DNA from: Desulfarculaceae bacterium
Lineage (GTDB): Bacteria; Desulfobacterota; Desulfarculia; Desulfarculales; Desulfarculaceae
Length of the DNA: 34,247 nt
Assembly (NCBI GenBank): GCA_021737645.1
Contig: JAIPDO010000041.1
Location: 1 to 34,247, forward strand
Reading direction: 5' to 3'
The stretch's first letter is position 1. The number at the start of each line of letters is the position of its first letter. The translations under genes were made by a program, and so were the position numbers. A model generated the notes under the pieces. That model did no database searches. It was given only the letters and a program-made list of their open reading frames with translations, and was not told the origin of the DNA. Positions 10,322 through 18,350 of this stretch are shown here, one piece after another.

Positions 10322-11148
10322 GCGAACCCACCCGCCGCCGGACCATGGAGACTCTGGCCGTGCGCGCCGCCACCGGCCTTCCCCTGGCCGCCGGGGTTCT
10401 GCTGATTATCCTTTTCGCCCCCTTGTGGGTCTTGGGCCTGCTCATCGCCGGAGTGGCCTGCCTGGGCATGTACGAATACACCCGCATGGTTCTGCCCGGC
10501 TCCTGGAACGTACCGGCCATCGCCGGAGTGGCCCTGACCGGGCTCACCGCCCTGGCCGCCCTGGCCGGGGGGACCGCGGCCCTGGCCGCCCTGATGCTCT
10601 CGTTGGCCGCCCTGGGGCTCATCACCGCGCTCACCGGCTTCGACCTGGGCATCTCCTGGGAAAACGCCACCCGGCGTTCCTGGGGCCTGGTCTACGTGGG
10701 CGGATTGTTCGCGGGCCTCACGGTCCTGGCCGGGCTGCCCGGCGGCCGGGTGCTTCTTATTTTCTCGTTGTTCGTGGTCATCGCCGCCGACGTGGGGGCC
10801 TATTTCGCGGGCCACATGTGGGGCAAGCGCAAACTGGCCCCGGCCATCAGCCCCGGCAAGACCATCGAGGGCGTGGCCGGAGGCGCGGCCGCCTCGGCGG
10901 TGCTGGGAGCCGTCTTCGCCGGGCTGTGGCTGCCCGACACCAGCGTGGGCGCGGGCGCCCTGTTGGGCCTGGTGCTGGCCCTGGTCAGCGTGGGCGGCGA
11001 CCTTTTGGAATCGGCCCTCAAGCGCACTGCCGGAGTCAAGGACTCGGGGGTGATCTTGCCCGGCCACGGCGGGCTGCTGGACCGGGTGGACGGAATTTTG
11101 GTGGGCGGAGCGGCCTTTTTGCTGCTGAGGATGCTGCTGTGGGCGTAA
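10318..11148 (+). CDS. cdsA: Phosphatidate cytidylyltransferase (CDP-diacylglycerol synthase)
   Basis: 276 residues from TTG 10318, which overlaps the uppS TGA. AAGGGAGA (10304-10311) is well placed for it. ATG 10345 is an alternative start but has no clear ribosome site. The protein is very hydrophobic, with about seven to eight membrane segments. The family signature is complete near the C-terminus: SALKR, then KDSG, then PGHGGLLDRVD. It makes CDP-diacylglycerol from phosphatidate and CTP, the precursor used by PssA at 15888. dxr starts inside its last codons. Confidence 0.95.
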   Translation: MSEPTRRRTMETLAVRAATGLPLAAGVLLIILFAPLWVLGLLIAGVACLGMYEYTRMVLPGSWNVPAIAGVALTGLTALAALAGGTAALAALMLSLAALGLITALTGFDLGISWENATRRSWGLVYVGGLFAGLTVLAGLPGGRVLLIFSLFVVIAADVGAYFAGHMWGKRKLAPAISPGKTIEGVAGGAAASAVLGAVFAGLWLPDTSVGAGALLGLVLALVSVGGDLLESALKRTAGVKDSGVILPGHGGLLDRVDGILVGGAAFLLLRMLLWA

Positions 11149-12314
11149 AAAAACTGGCCATACTGGGCTCCACCGGCTCCATAGGCAAAAGCACCCTGGA
11201 GGTGGTGGCCGCCCACCGCGAACGCTTCCCCGTGGTCAGCCTGGCCGCCGCCCGCTCCGTGGAGGAGTTGGCCAAACAAGCCGCCCTTTTCCAGCCCCAG
11301 GTTCTGGCGGTGCTGAACAAAGAGGCGGCCGAAAAGCTCAAGACTTTGTTGCCCTCCGGCCTGAAGGCCGAGGTGGTTTACGGCCCCCAGGGATATTTGC
11401 AGGCCGCGGCGGGCTGCGGGGCGGACATGGTGCTCAGCGCCATGGTGGGCGCGGCCGGGCTGTTGCCCACCTACGCGGCCATCAAGGCGGGCATAGACGT
11501 GGCCCTGGCCAACAAGGAGACCCTGGTGGCCGCCGGCGAATTGGTCATGGCCGCCGCCCAAGAAAGCGGCTCGGCCATCATCCCGGTGGACTCCGAGCAC
11601 TCGGCCATCTACCAGTCTCTAATGGGCAACGACCCCTCCGGAGTGCGCCGCCTATGGCTCACCGCCAGCGGCGGTCCCTTCTGGAGTTTCACCAAAGAGC
11701 AGTTGGCCGGGGTGACTCCGGAGATGGCCCTGGCCCATCCCACCTGGTCCATGGGCCCCAAGATCACCATCGACTCGGCCACCCTGATGAACAAAGGCCT
11801 GGAGGTCATCGAGGCCCATTGGCTCTTCGACCGGGGCTATGACGACATCAAGGTGGTGGTCCATCCCCAATCGGTGGTGCACTCGTTGGTGGAATATGTG
11901 GACGGCTCTTTCCTGGCCCAACTTGGCCTGCCGGACATGAAAACCCCCATCGCCTTCGCCCTGGCCCATCCCCAGCGCCTGGCTCTGGACATGCCCCAGC
12001 TCAACCTGGCCCAGGTGGCCCGCCTCAGTTTTGAAGAGCCGGACCTGGAGCGCTTCCCGGCCCTGGGCCTGGCCTTCGCGGCCGGGCGCGAGGGGGGCAG
12101 CGCCCCGGCGGTGATGAACGCGGCCAACGAGGTGGCGGTGGGCCTGTTCCTGGGGGGCAGCCTGACCTACGGCCAAATAACCGTTTGCGTGCGCGCGGTC
12201 TTGGACGAGCACCAGACCCATTCCCTGCCCAGCGTAGCCGCCGTCCTGGAGGCCGACCGTTGGGCCCGGACCCAAGCCCGCGCCTGGGCCGAGTCCCATG
12301 GAGGAGCCGCGTGA
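11139..12314 (+). CDS. dxr: 1-deoxy-D-xylulose 5-phosphate reductoisomerase
   Basis: 391 residues from GTG 11139, overlapping the cdsA end by 10 nt. The frame is open far upstream inside cdsA, but that part is a shadow of cdsA. Dxr converts DXP to MEP with NADPH, the committed MEP-pathway step feeding UppS. Features: the NADPH loop GSTGSIG at about residues 10-16, VDSEHSA near 150 (metal ligands D and E), TASGGPF, and MNKGLEVIEAHWLF near 210-225. The C-terminal domain is complete, ending just as rseP begins. Confidence 0.96.
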   Translation: MGVKKLAILGSTGSIGKSTLEVVAAHRERFPVVSLAAARSVEELAKQAALFQPQVLAVLNKEAAEKLKTLLPSGLKAEVVYGPQGYLQAAAGCGADMVLSAMVGAAGLLPTYAAIKAGIDVALANKETLVAAGELVMAAAQESGSAIIPVDSEHSAIYQSLMGNDPSGVRRLWLTASGGPFWSFTKEQLAGVTPEMALAHPTWSMGPKITIDSATLMNKGLEVIEAHWLFDRGYDDIKVVVHPQSVVHSLVEYVDGSFLAQLGLPDMKTPIAFALAHPQRLALDMPQLNLAQVARLSFEEPDLERFPALGLAFAAGREGGSAPAVMNAANEVAVGLFLGGSLTYGQITVCVRAVLDEHQTHSLPSVAAVLEADRWARTQARAWAESHGGAA

Positions 12315-13381
12315 CCATGGTCAGCGCCATCATCGTTCTGGGCATCCTGATTTTCGTGCACGAGCTGGGACACTTCCTGGTGGCCAAAAAGGCCGGGGTG
12401 GGAATCAAGGTCTTCAGTCTGGGCTTTGGGCCGCGCCTGTTCGGCGTCAAGAAAGGCGAGACCGACTACCGCCTATCGGCCATCCCCCTGGGCGGCTTCG
12501 TGCGCATGGTGGGCGAGAACCCCGGCGACGAGGTGGAACCCGAGGAAGAGGCCCGATCCTTTGCCCACAAGCCGGTGGGCTGGCGTCTGGCCATCGTGGC
12601 CGCCGGCCCCCTGTCCAACATCGCCTTCGCCCTGATCGTCTATTTCGGGGTGCTCATGATCTGGGGCATGCCCACCATCACCACCCAGGTGGGCGGCGTG
12701 TTGCCCAATTCCCCGGCCATGGCCGCGGGAGTGCAAAAGGGCGACAAGGTCCTGGCCGTCAACGGTCAGGCCACCGCCGACTGGGGCGACATGGTCCGGG
12801 CCATCCAAAAAAGCGGCGGCAATCCCCTGAAGATCACCCTGGAGCGAAGCCGCAACCAAGTGCATCTCACCATCGCCCCCCGCCAAGAGGAAGTCACTGA
12901 CATATTTGGTGAAAAGCACCAGGTATTCCGGGTGGGCATAGCCGCCAGCCCCGAAACGGTCAGCCGCCCGGTGAGCCTGTGGGAAGCCACGGAGTTCGCC
13001 TTTAGGAAGACCTATTGGGCCGGTGAGCTGATCATCATGAGCGTGGTCAAGATCATCCAGGCCAAGGTCTCGGTGGAAAATCTGGGCGGGCCCATCATGA
13101 TCGCCCAGGTGGCCAGCGAGGCCGCCCGCCACGGCCTGGCCCCCCTGCTGGACCTGGCCGCCCTGATCTCGGTGAACCTGGCCATCTTGAATCTTCTGCC
13201 CATACCCGCCCTGGACGGCGGCCACATCTTCTTTTTCCTGTTCGAGGCCATCACCCGGCGTCCGGTGTCGGTGGCAGCCAGGGAAAAGGCCCAACAGGTG
13301 GGCATGGTGCTCTTGATTCTGCTGATGGTTTTCATCTTCTACAACGATATCGCCCGCTTGATGGGCGCTTACGCCCAGTAG
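12311..13381 (+). CDS. rseP: Site-2 protease RseP (membrane zinc metalloprotease)
   Basis: 356 residues. GTG 12311 overlaps the dxr TGA by 4 nt and has GGAGGAG upstream; ATG 12317 is the alternative. The zinc site HELGH is at residues 17-21 in the first membrane segment, and the third ligand lies in LDGGH near the C-terminus (PIPALDGGHIFFF). One PDZ domain sits at about 115-210, against two in E. coli RseP (about 450 residues); single-PDZ forms are common. RseP cuts membrane-embedded substrates, classically anti-sigma factors and leftover signal peptides. No sigma/anti-sigma pair is in the window, so the substrate is unknown. Confidence 0.95.
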   Translation: MTMVSAIIVLGILIFVHELGHFLVAKKAGVGIKVFSLGFGPRLFGVKKGETDYRLSAIPLGGFVRMVGENPGDEVEPEEEARSFAHKPVGWRLAIVAAGPLSNIAFALIVYFGVLMIWGMPTITTQVGGVLPNSPAMAAGVQKGDKVLAVNGQATADWGDMVRAIQKSGGNPLKITLERSRNQVHLTIAPRQEEVTDIFGEKHQVFRVGIAASPETVSRPVSLWEATEFAFRKTYWAGELIIMSVVKIIQAKVSVENLGGPIMIAQVASEAARHGLAPLLDLAALISVNLAILNLLPIPALDGGHIFFFLFEAITRRPVSVAAREKAQQVGMVLLILLMVFIFYNDIARLMGAYAQ

Positions 13382-13391
13382 GAGACCGGCG

Positions 13392-14090
13392 GTGATCCTA
13401 GCACTGGACACCAGCCTGGCCGCCGGAGGCGTAGCCCTGGCCGATGGAAGCCGGGTGCTGGCCCAGGCTGTGTTGAAGCCCGGACCCGGTGACAGCCGCC
13501 GCCTGTTGCCCGCCATCCAAAAAATCATGACCCAGGCCGGAGCTTCGCGCAGCGACCTCACCGGCTTGGCGGTGACCATCGGCCCAGGTTTTTTCACTGG
13601 CCTGCGCGTGGCCCTGGCTACGGCCCAAGGCCTGGCCCTGGGCCTGAACCTGCCGGTGGCCGGGGTGTCCAGCCTGCGCCTGCTGGCGGCGAACGCCCCT
13701 GCGGGACGGCGCACCGTGTGGGCCCTGGCCGACGCCCGGCGGGAGATGCTCTATGCCGCCTGTTTTGCGCAAGACGGCGAGGCCTTCCAGCGCCGCGAGG
13801 AGGATATGGCCATAACTCCCGAGCGCTTACTCCCCTTTCTCAAGCCCCCGGCCCTGCTTTTGGGCCCCGGCGCCCGCCTTCTGGACCCCGCCGACTTGGC
13901 CCCCGGCCTGGACTTGGCCCCGGTATCGTGCGATCTGCCCAGCCCCGGGCTCTTGGCCCTAATCGGCGGCCGCCGCCTGGCCCAGGGCAAAGGCCTGGCC
14001 CCCCATCAGCTAAGGCCACGCTACTGCCGCCCCTCGGAAGCGGAAGTGCGCTTCGGCCTTCCCATGGACGATTACCACCTGGTGCAGTGA
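13392..14090 (+). CDS. tsaB: tRNA t6A synthesis protein TsaB
   Basis: 232 residues from GTG 13392, 10 nt after rseP, with TAGGAG as ribosome site. TsaB is an inactive ASKHA-fold partner of TsaD. With TsaE and TsaC it makes threonylcarbamoyl-adenosine at tRNA position 37. Family features: MILALDTSLAAGGVAL at the start and VTIGPGFFTGLRVALATAQGLA near residues 60-80. The N-terminal half is well conserved; the C-terminal half is rich in Pro, Leu and Arg and variable, as is usual. It ends the run that begins at rpsB. A weak dyad (14092-14115) follows. Confidence 0.93.
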   Translation: MILALDTSLAAGGVALADGSRVLAQAVLKPGPGDSRRLLPAIQKIMTQAGASRSDLTGLAVTIGPGFFTGLRVALATAQGLALGLNLPVAGVSSLRLLAANAPAGRRTVWALADARREMLYAACFAQDGEAFQRREEDMAITPERLLPFLKPPALLLGPGARLLDPADLAPGLDLAPVSCDLPSPGLLALIGGRRLAQGKGLAPHQLRPRYCRPSEAEVRFGLPMDDYHLVQ

Positions 14091-14231
14091 ACTCCGGCTG
14101 CCCCAGCCACCGGAGGCAGGTACACGCCACATTTTAATTTAGCCAAAGGCTCACCCCCCCGAGACCGCATGCATAAAACTCCCTGCCTGCTGCCAAGCAA
14201 CCCTGGTGAAATATGCGGGCCGGCCCTCCCG

Positions 14232-14240
14232 TGTTATAAT
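14232..14240 (+). promoter_or_regulatory. Extended -10 promoter for the SIMPL-DUF465-psd-pssA genes
   Basis: TGT followed by a perfect TATAAT (14235-14240) lies 26 nt before ATG 14267. No good -35 is present at 17 nt, which suits an extended -10 promoter. A very strong GAGGAGGAGG ribosome site follows. The rest of the 176-nt gap (14091-14266) holds a CTCCGG/CCGGAG dyad after tsaB and nothing else I can name. Confidence 0.6.
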
Positions 14241-14266
14241 GTTTTGGCATCCGAGGAGGAGGTTAC

Positions 14267-14983
14267 ATGCGCCGGTGGTTGATTTTCACAATGGTCCTGC
14301 TGGGCCTTTGGCTACCTTGTGTCGCCCTGGCCCAAGATTCCGTGCCCAGCATCATCGTCGACGGCCAAGCCACCTTGCGCCTGACCCCCGAGGAAGGGGT
14401 CATCACCGTGGGGGTGATCACCGAAGCCTTGACCGCCGCCCAGGCATCGGAGGCCAACGCGGCCACCATGCAAAAGGTGGTGGCGGCCCTTAAAAAGATG
14501 CTGGGCGACAAGGGCCGTTTGGAAACGGCGGGCTACTGGCTGCGGCCCCTGACCACCTGGGACAAAGAAAACAAAAGAAACATCACCACCGGTTACAAGG
14601 CCAGCCACGACGTCCGCGTTACCAGCCGCGACCCCCTGGCCCTGGCCGGGCTGTTGGACACGGCGGTGGCCGCCGGGGCCAACACGGTCTCCGGCCCCGA
14701 CTGGCAACTGGCCGATTCCAAAGCGGCGGGCCGCCGGGCTCTGGCCGCCGCCTTTGCCGACGCCAAGGCAAGGGCCCAGGTGTTGGCCCGGGCCGCGGGC
14801 ATGCGTCTGGGGCCGGTGCTCAAGATCAGAGTAAGCGGCGCGGTGGACTCCGCCCCGATGCTCAACCGCGCCATGGCCAAGGCCATGGCCGCCACCCCCT
14901 TGCAACCCAATGAGGTCCAGGTGCGCGCCGAAGTGAACTGCGTGTTCGCCCTGTTGCCCGCCGCGCCGGGTGTTGCTGAATAA
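14267..14983 (+). CDS. Secreted SIMPL (DUF541/YggE-like) protein
   Basis: 238 residues. A signal peptide covers about 1-24 (basic MRR start, hydrophobic core, likely cut after ALA). The rest fits the SIMPL/DUF541 family: SIIVDGQATLRLTPEEGVITVGV early, the alpha-helical A-rich middle, GYKASHDVRVTSRD, and the closing AAFADAKARAQVLARAAGMRLG segment. Family members form periplasmic or outer-membrane-associated ring structures; E. coli YggE lowers oxidative stress. The molecular function is not established. It has the strongest ribosome site in the window and its own promoter, suggesting high expression. It starts a run that continues into lipid genes. Confidence 0.85.
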   Translation: MRRWLIFTMVLLGLWLPCVALAQDSVPSIIVDGQATLRLTPEEGVITVGVITEALTAAQASEANAATMQKVVAALKKMLGDKGRLETAGYWLRPLTTWDKENKRNITTGYKASHDVRVTSRDPLALAGLLDTAVAAGANTVSGPDWQLADSKAAGRRALAAAFADAKARAQVLARAAGMRLGPVLKIRVSGAVDSAPMLNRAMAKAMAATPLQPNEVQVRAEVNCVFALLPAAPGVAE

Positions 14984-15014
14984 ACTTCTTTTACCGCGAG
15001 TGAGGATAAAGAGT

Positions 15015-15245
15015 ATGGACCCCACCGACATGGAACTTATCCAGGCCAACCTGGACAACGACCCGGAACTGGCCAAGCTTTGGGCCGAGCATCTTGAGAT
15101 GGAAAAAACGCTGGACGACATGAACCAGCGCCTGTACCTGTCCACCGAGGAACAGATCGAACGCAAGCGGTTGCAAAAGCTCAAGCTGGCCGGACGTGAC
15201 CGCATAGAACAGATTCTGGCCACGCTGCGCGGCACCCCTTCCTAG
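15015..15245 (+). CDS. Small DUF465 (YdcH-like) protein
   Basis: 76 residues from ATG 15015, with TGAGGA about 7 nt upstream. A TTG at 14970 would overlap the SIMPL gene end and is less likely. The protein is highly charged and helical. It has the DUF465 pattern: a first helix with PELAKLWAEHLEMEKTLDDM and a second with ERKRLQKLKLAGRDRIEQIL, connected by a short turn. Members form helical hairpins or coiled coils, are common in proteobacteria, and have no assigned function. Its position between a secreted protein and psd gives no clear hint. Confidence 0.8.
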   Translation: MDPTDMELIQANLDNDPELAKLWAEHLEMEKTLDDMNQRLYLSTEEQIERKRLQKLKLAGRDRIEQILATLRGTPS

Positions 15246-15254
15246 GCGGTGAGC

Positions 15255-15887
15255 ATGGACAAGTTTCCCCTGGCCCGCCAGGGCTGGCCTTACCTGATGT
15301 CGGCGGCGGGTTTGGCCGTGGTGGCCAGCGCCCTGGGCGTTTGGTGGCTGGCAGTTCCCTTGTGGGCCATCACCTTGATTATCGGCAACTTTTTTCGCGA
15401 TCCACCCCGCCGTAGCGATGCGGGGCCGGAGGCAATCATCTCCCCGGCCGATGGTAAGGTGGTGGTGGTGGCCGAGACCACCCACCCTGAGTTGCCGGGC
15501 TCGCCGGTGCGTTTGGTGTCGGTTTTCATGAATATCTTCGACGTGCATGTGAACCGGGCCCCCATGGCCGGGCGGGTGCTCAAGGTCGTCCACCGCCCCG
15601 GCGGTTTCATGCCCGCCGACCGCCCCGAGGCCCCCACGGCCAACGAACGGGTGGACATGGTGCTGGCCGGACGCCGGGCCGCTATCGTGGTCACCCAGGT
15701 GGCCGGGCTGGTGGCCCGCAGAATCGAATGCTGGGCCGCGCCGGGGGTTGCAATGCAGCGTGGTCAGCGGTACGGTATGATTAGATTTGGCTCCAGACTG
15801 GACCTTTATCTGCCTATGAGCGCTAAGGTCCAGGTAAGCCCCGGCCAAAGGGTAAGAGCCGGTGAAAGCGTAATCGCAGAGGTTTAA
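15255..15887 (+). CDS. psd: Phosphatidylserine decarboxylase (short, archaetidylserine-type)
   Basis: 210 residues from ATG 15255; GTG 15249 is too close to the only AGG to be favoured. Psd makes phosphatidylethanolamine from phosphatidylserine at the membrane. The proenzyme self-cleaves within a GS pair to create a pyruvoyl group; here it is the GS in RFGSRLDLYLP, with S180 the residue converted. Other features are FFRDPPR, ISPADGKVVVV, and the VFMNIFDVHVNRAP segment. Two short hydrophobic stretches lie near the N-terminus (about 8-45). It is the short class, typically near 210-220 residues, as found with a downstream pssA. It directly abuts pssA. Confidence 0.95.
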   Translation: MDKFPLARQGWPYLMSAAGLAVVASALGVWWLAVPLWAITLIIGNFFRDPPRRSDAGPEAIISPADGKVVVVAETTHPELPGSPVRLVSVFMNIFDVHVNRAPMAGRVLKVVHRPGGFMPADRPEAPTANERVDMVLAGRRAAIVVTQVAGLVARRIECWAAPGVAMQRGQRYGMIRFGSRLDLYLPMSAKVQVSPGQRVRAGESVIAEV

Positions 15888-16700
15888 ATGGCACGACGCA
15901 GCCGAAATTCCCGCCGACGCAAAAGCCGCGAACAGTGGCGGCGGGGGATCTACGTCCTGCCCAACCTCTTCACCACGGCCAGCCTTTTCTCCGGCTTCTT
16001 CGCGGCCGTGGAAGCCATCCAAGGCAACTTCATGCTGGCCTGCCTGGCCATCCTGGCTTCCCTGGTCTTTGACGGCCTGGACGGCAAGGTGGCCCGGGCC
16101 ACCAACACCGTGAGCCGCTTCGGGGTTGAGTTCGACTCCCTGTCGGACCTGGTGGCCTTCGGCGTGGCTCCGGCCATCATGGTGTACATGTGGGGCCTGC
16201 AACCCCTGGGCCGCCTGGGATTCCTGGCCGCCTTCCTTTTCGTGGCCTGCGGCGCGCTGCGCCTGGCCCGCTTCAACGTCCAGGTGGAAGAAGTAGGCAC
16301 CAGCCACTTCGTGGGCCTGCCCATCCCGGCGGCGGCCAGCCTGGTGTCCACCATGATCCTCATGTGGCTGGAACTCAAGGGGCCCGCCCCCTTCGAGCCT
16401 TGGCTGCTGGTTATAGTCGTGTTCATACTGAGCTTCCTAATGGTCAGCAACATTCCCTACCTCTCCTTCAAGGAGCTGGGGCTGGCCAAGCTCAAGTCCT
16501 TCAACTGGCTGGTGGCCGGACTGCTGCTGTTCGTGCTCATCGCCATCCAGCCTCAATTCATGGGCTTCATCCTTCTGGCCTCCTATGTGGTCGGCGGGCC
16601 CTTCGGCGCCCGCGTCATGGCCAAGAAAAAGGCCGCCAAGCAAGAAGCCACGGCCGCCCGCACCCAGGCCACCGAACAAGACCGATTGCCCTTGTCCTAG
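15888..16700 (+). CDS. pssA: CDP-diacylglycerol-serine O-phosphatidyltransferase
   Basis: 270 residues. The start follows the psd stop with no gap, with AGAGG in the last psd codons. It is a membrane CDP-alcohol phosphatidyltransferase that makes phosphatidylserine from CDP-diacylglycerol and serine, the substrate of Psd. The family motif DG-x2-AR-x8-G-x3-D-x3-D is complete at about residues 64-86 (DGKVARATNTVSRFGVEFDSLSD). Seven to eight membrane segments fill the rest. The N-terminus (about 20 residues) is strongly basic and the C-terminal tail is charged, both cytosolic. Substrate is inferred from pairing with psd. Confidence 0.95.
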   Translation: MARRSRNSRRRKSREQWRRGIYVLPNLFTTASLFSGFFAAVEAIQGNFMLACLAILASLVFDGLDGKVARATNTVSRFGVEFDSLSDLVAFGVAPAIMVYMWGLQPLGRLGFLAAFLFVACGALRLARFNVQVEEVGTSHFVGLPIPAAASLVSTMILMWLELKGPAPFEPWLLVIVVFILSFLMVSNIPYLSFKELGLAKLKSFNWLVAGLLLFVLIAIQPQFMGFILLASYVVGGPFGARVMAKKKAAKQEATAARTQATEQDRLPLS

Positions 16701-16706
16701 TTTTTT
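16676..16706 (+). terminator. Weak terminator-like element at the pssA end
   Basis: ACAAG (16676-16680) and CTTGT (16691-16695) form a 5-bp stem, then five bases and a run of six Ts (16701-16706) right after the stop. The stem is weak. The remaining 96 nt before leuA (16707-16802) contain a GTCCC-GGCG-GGGAC hairpin (16752-16765) and the leuA ribosome site. I see no convincing promoter there. Confidence 0.3.
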
Positions 16707-16802
16707 AGATCCCCCCAGACATAACCCAGTGCACCCAAATCCTGGTGATGTGTCCCGGCGGGGACCATTACTGGCGTTTTTCGATTTATGGGAGATACCG
16801 CA

Positions 16803-18350
16803 ATGAGCAACCTGGTAAAGATTTTCGACACCACCCTGCGCGATGGCGAACAGTCGCCGGGCGCTTCCATGAACCTAGAAGAAAAGATGCGCCTGGCCCA
16901 TAAGTTGGCTCAACTGGGTGTGGACATCATCGAGGTCGGCTTTCCCGCATCCAGCCCCGGCGATTTCGAGTCGGTCAACGAGATCGCCAAGCAGGTCAAG
17001 GGGCCTATCATCTGCGGCCTGGCCCGCACCGGCCACGACGACATCAGGACCTGCTGGGAGGCCATCAAGCCGGCCGAGAAAAGGCGCATCCACGTGTTTA
17101 TCGCCACCAGCGACATCCACCTGGAGCACAAACTCAAGCTGACCAGGGAGCAAACCCTGGAGGAGATCACCTCCGGCGTGGGCCTGGCTTGCAGCCTGTG
17201 CGACGACGTGGAATTCAGCGCCGAGGACGCCTCGCGCTCCGACCCGGAGTTCCTGGCCCAGGCCATCAGCGCCGCCCTGGCCGCCGGGGCCACCACCATC
17301 AACATCCCCGACACGGTGGGCTACGCCCTGCCCGAGGAGTTCAGCGAGCTGTTCCGCTACCTCTACAAGCAGGTGCCTGATCTCAAAAACGCCACGGTGA
17401 GCGTGCATTGCCACGACGACCTGGGCATGGCCGTGGCCAACAGCCTGGCCGGGGTAAACGCCGGGGCGCGCCAGGTGGAGGTTTGCATAAACGGCATCGG
17501 CGAGCGGGCGGGCAACGCCTCCATGGAGGAGGTGGTCATGCTCCTGGCCACCCGCGAAAAGAAGCTGGGGCTCACCACCAATATCAACCGCAAGGAGATC
17601 TACCCGGCCAGCCGCCTGGTATCGATGATCACCGGAGTCACGGTGCAGCCCAACAAGGCTATCGTGGGGGCCAACGCCTTTGCCCACGAAGCCGGCATCC
17701 ACGTGGACGGCGTGCTCAAGAATCCGCTGACCTACGAGATCATGACCCCCGAGGAAGTGGGTATCGGCCAAAACTCCTTGGTGCTGGGCAAGCACTCGGG
17801 GCGCGCCGCCCTCAAGTCGCGGCTGACGGACATGGGCTATGAGCTGGACCGCGACAACGTGGAAAAGCTCTTCCAAGCCTTCAAGCGCCTGGCCGACAAA
17901 AAGAAGGAAATATTCAACGAGGACCTGGAGGCGCTCATCGCTGACGAAATCCTGCGCATCCCCCTGCGCTGGCGCCTGGACTACATGAACATCGTCAGCG
18001 GCACGGTCACCGTGCCCACGGCCACGGTGCGCCTGCACGACTGCGAGGAGCTCAAGCAGGACTTCGGTTCGGGCAACGGCCCGGTGGACGCGGTGTATAA
18101 CACCATCGCCAAAATCACCGGGACCAAGGCCAAGCTGCTGCGCTTCACCATCAGCGCCATTACCGGGGGGCTGGACGCGCAGGGCGAAGTGACGGTAAGA
18201 TTGGGCGAAAATGGTCTGGTGGTTCTGGGCAAGGGTCTGGATTCGGACATCCTGGTCGCCGCGGCCAAGGCCTACATCAACGGACTGAACCGCCTGGAGT
18301 ACCTGAAAACCCACGGCCCCCGGCTGAGCGCCCAGGAGAGTAGCCTTTGA
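16803..18350 (+). CDS. leuA: 2-isopropylmalate synthase
   Basis: 515 residues from ATG 16803, which has GGGAG 8 nt upstream; ATG 16788, in frame, lacks a ribosome site. LeuA condenses acetyl-CoA with 2-oxoisovalerate, the first leucine step. The TIM-barrel domain shows FDTTLRDGEQSPG near residue 10, the metal-binding HCHDDLG near 200, and GIGERAGNASMEE. After a linker, the C-terminal regulatory domain (about 390-500), which binds leucine in the family, is present with GSGNGPVDAVYNTI. Full length and the domain set favour isopropylmalate synthase over citramalate or homocitrate synthase. leuC follows with a 4-nt overlap. Confidence 0.95.
   Translation: MSNLVKIFDTTLRDGEQSPGASMNLEEKMRLAHKLAQLGVDIIEVGFPASSPGDFESVNEIAKQVKGPIICGLARTGHDDIRTCWEAIKPAEKRRIHVFIATSDIHLEHKLKLTREQTLEEITSGVGLACSLCDDVEFSAEDASRSDPEFLAQAISAALAAGATTINIPDTVGYALPEEFSELFRYLYKQVPDLKNATVSVHCHDDLGMAVANSLAGVNAGARQVEVCINGIGERAGNASMEEVVMLLATREKKLGLTTNINRKEIYPASRLVSMITGVTVQPNKAIVGANAFAHEAGIHVDGVLKNPLTYEIMTPEEVGIGQNSLVLGKHSGRAALKSRLTDMGYELDRDNVEKLFQAFKRLADKKKEIFNEDLEALIADEILRIPLRWRLDYMNIVSGTVTVPTATVRLHDCEELKQDFGSGNGPVDAVYNTIAKITGTKAKLLRFTISAITGGLDAQGEVTVRLGENGLVVLGKGLDSDILVAAAKAYINGLNRLEYLKTHGPRLSAQESSL

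Noticed and set aside
10425..11138. Upstream extension of the dxr frame through cdsA
   Set aside because: This segment is the second frame of cdsA, Arg/Gly/Pro-rich, with no similarity to Dxr. Dxr of normal length begins at GTG 11139.
16701..16802. T-box or leucine attenuator before leuA
   Set aside because: The gap is 102 nt, too short for a T-box. I see no T-box core sequence, no leucine-rich leader peptide and no terminator/antiterminator pair, only one 5-bp hairpin.
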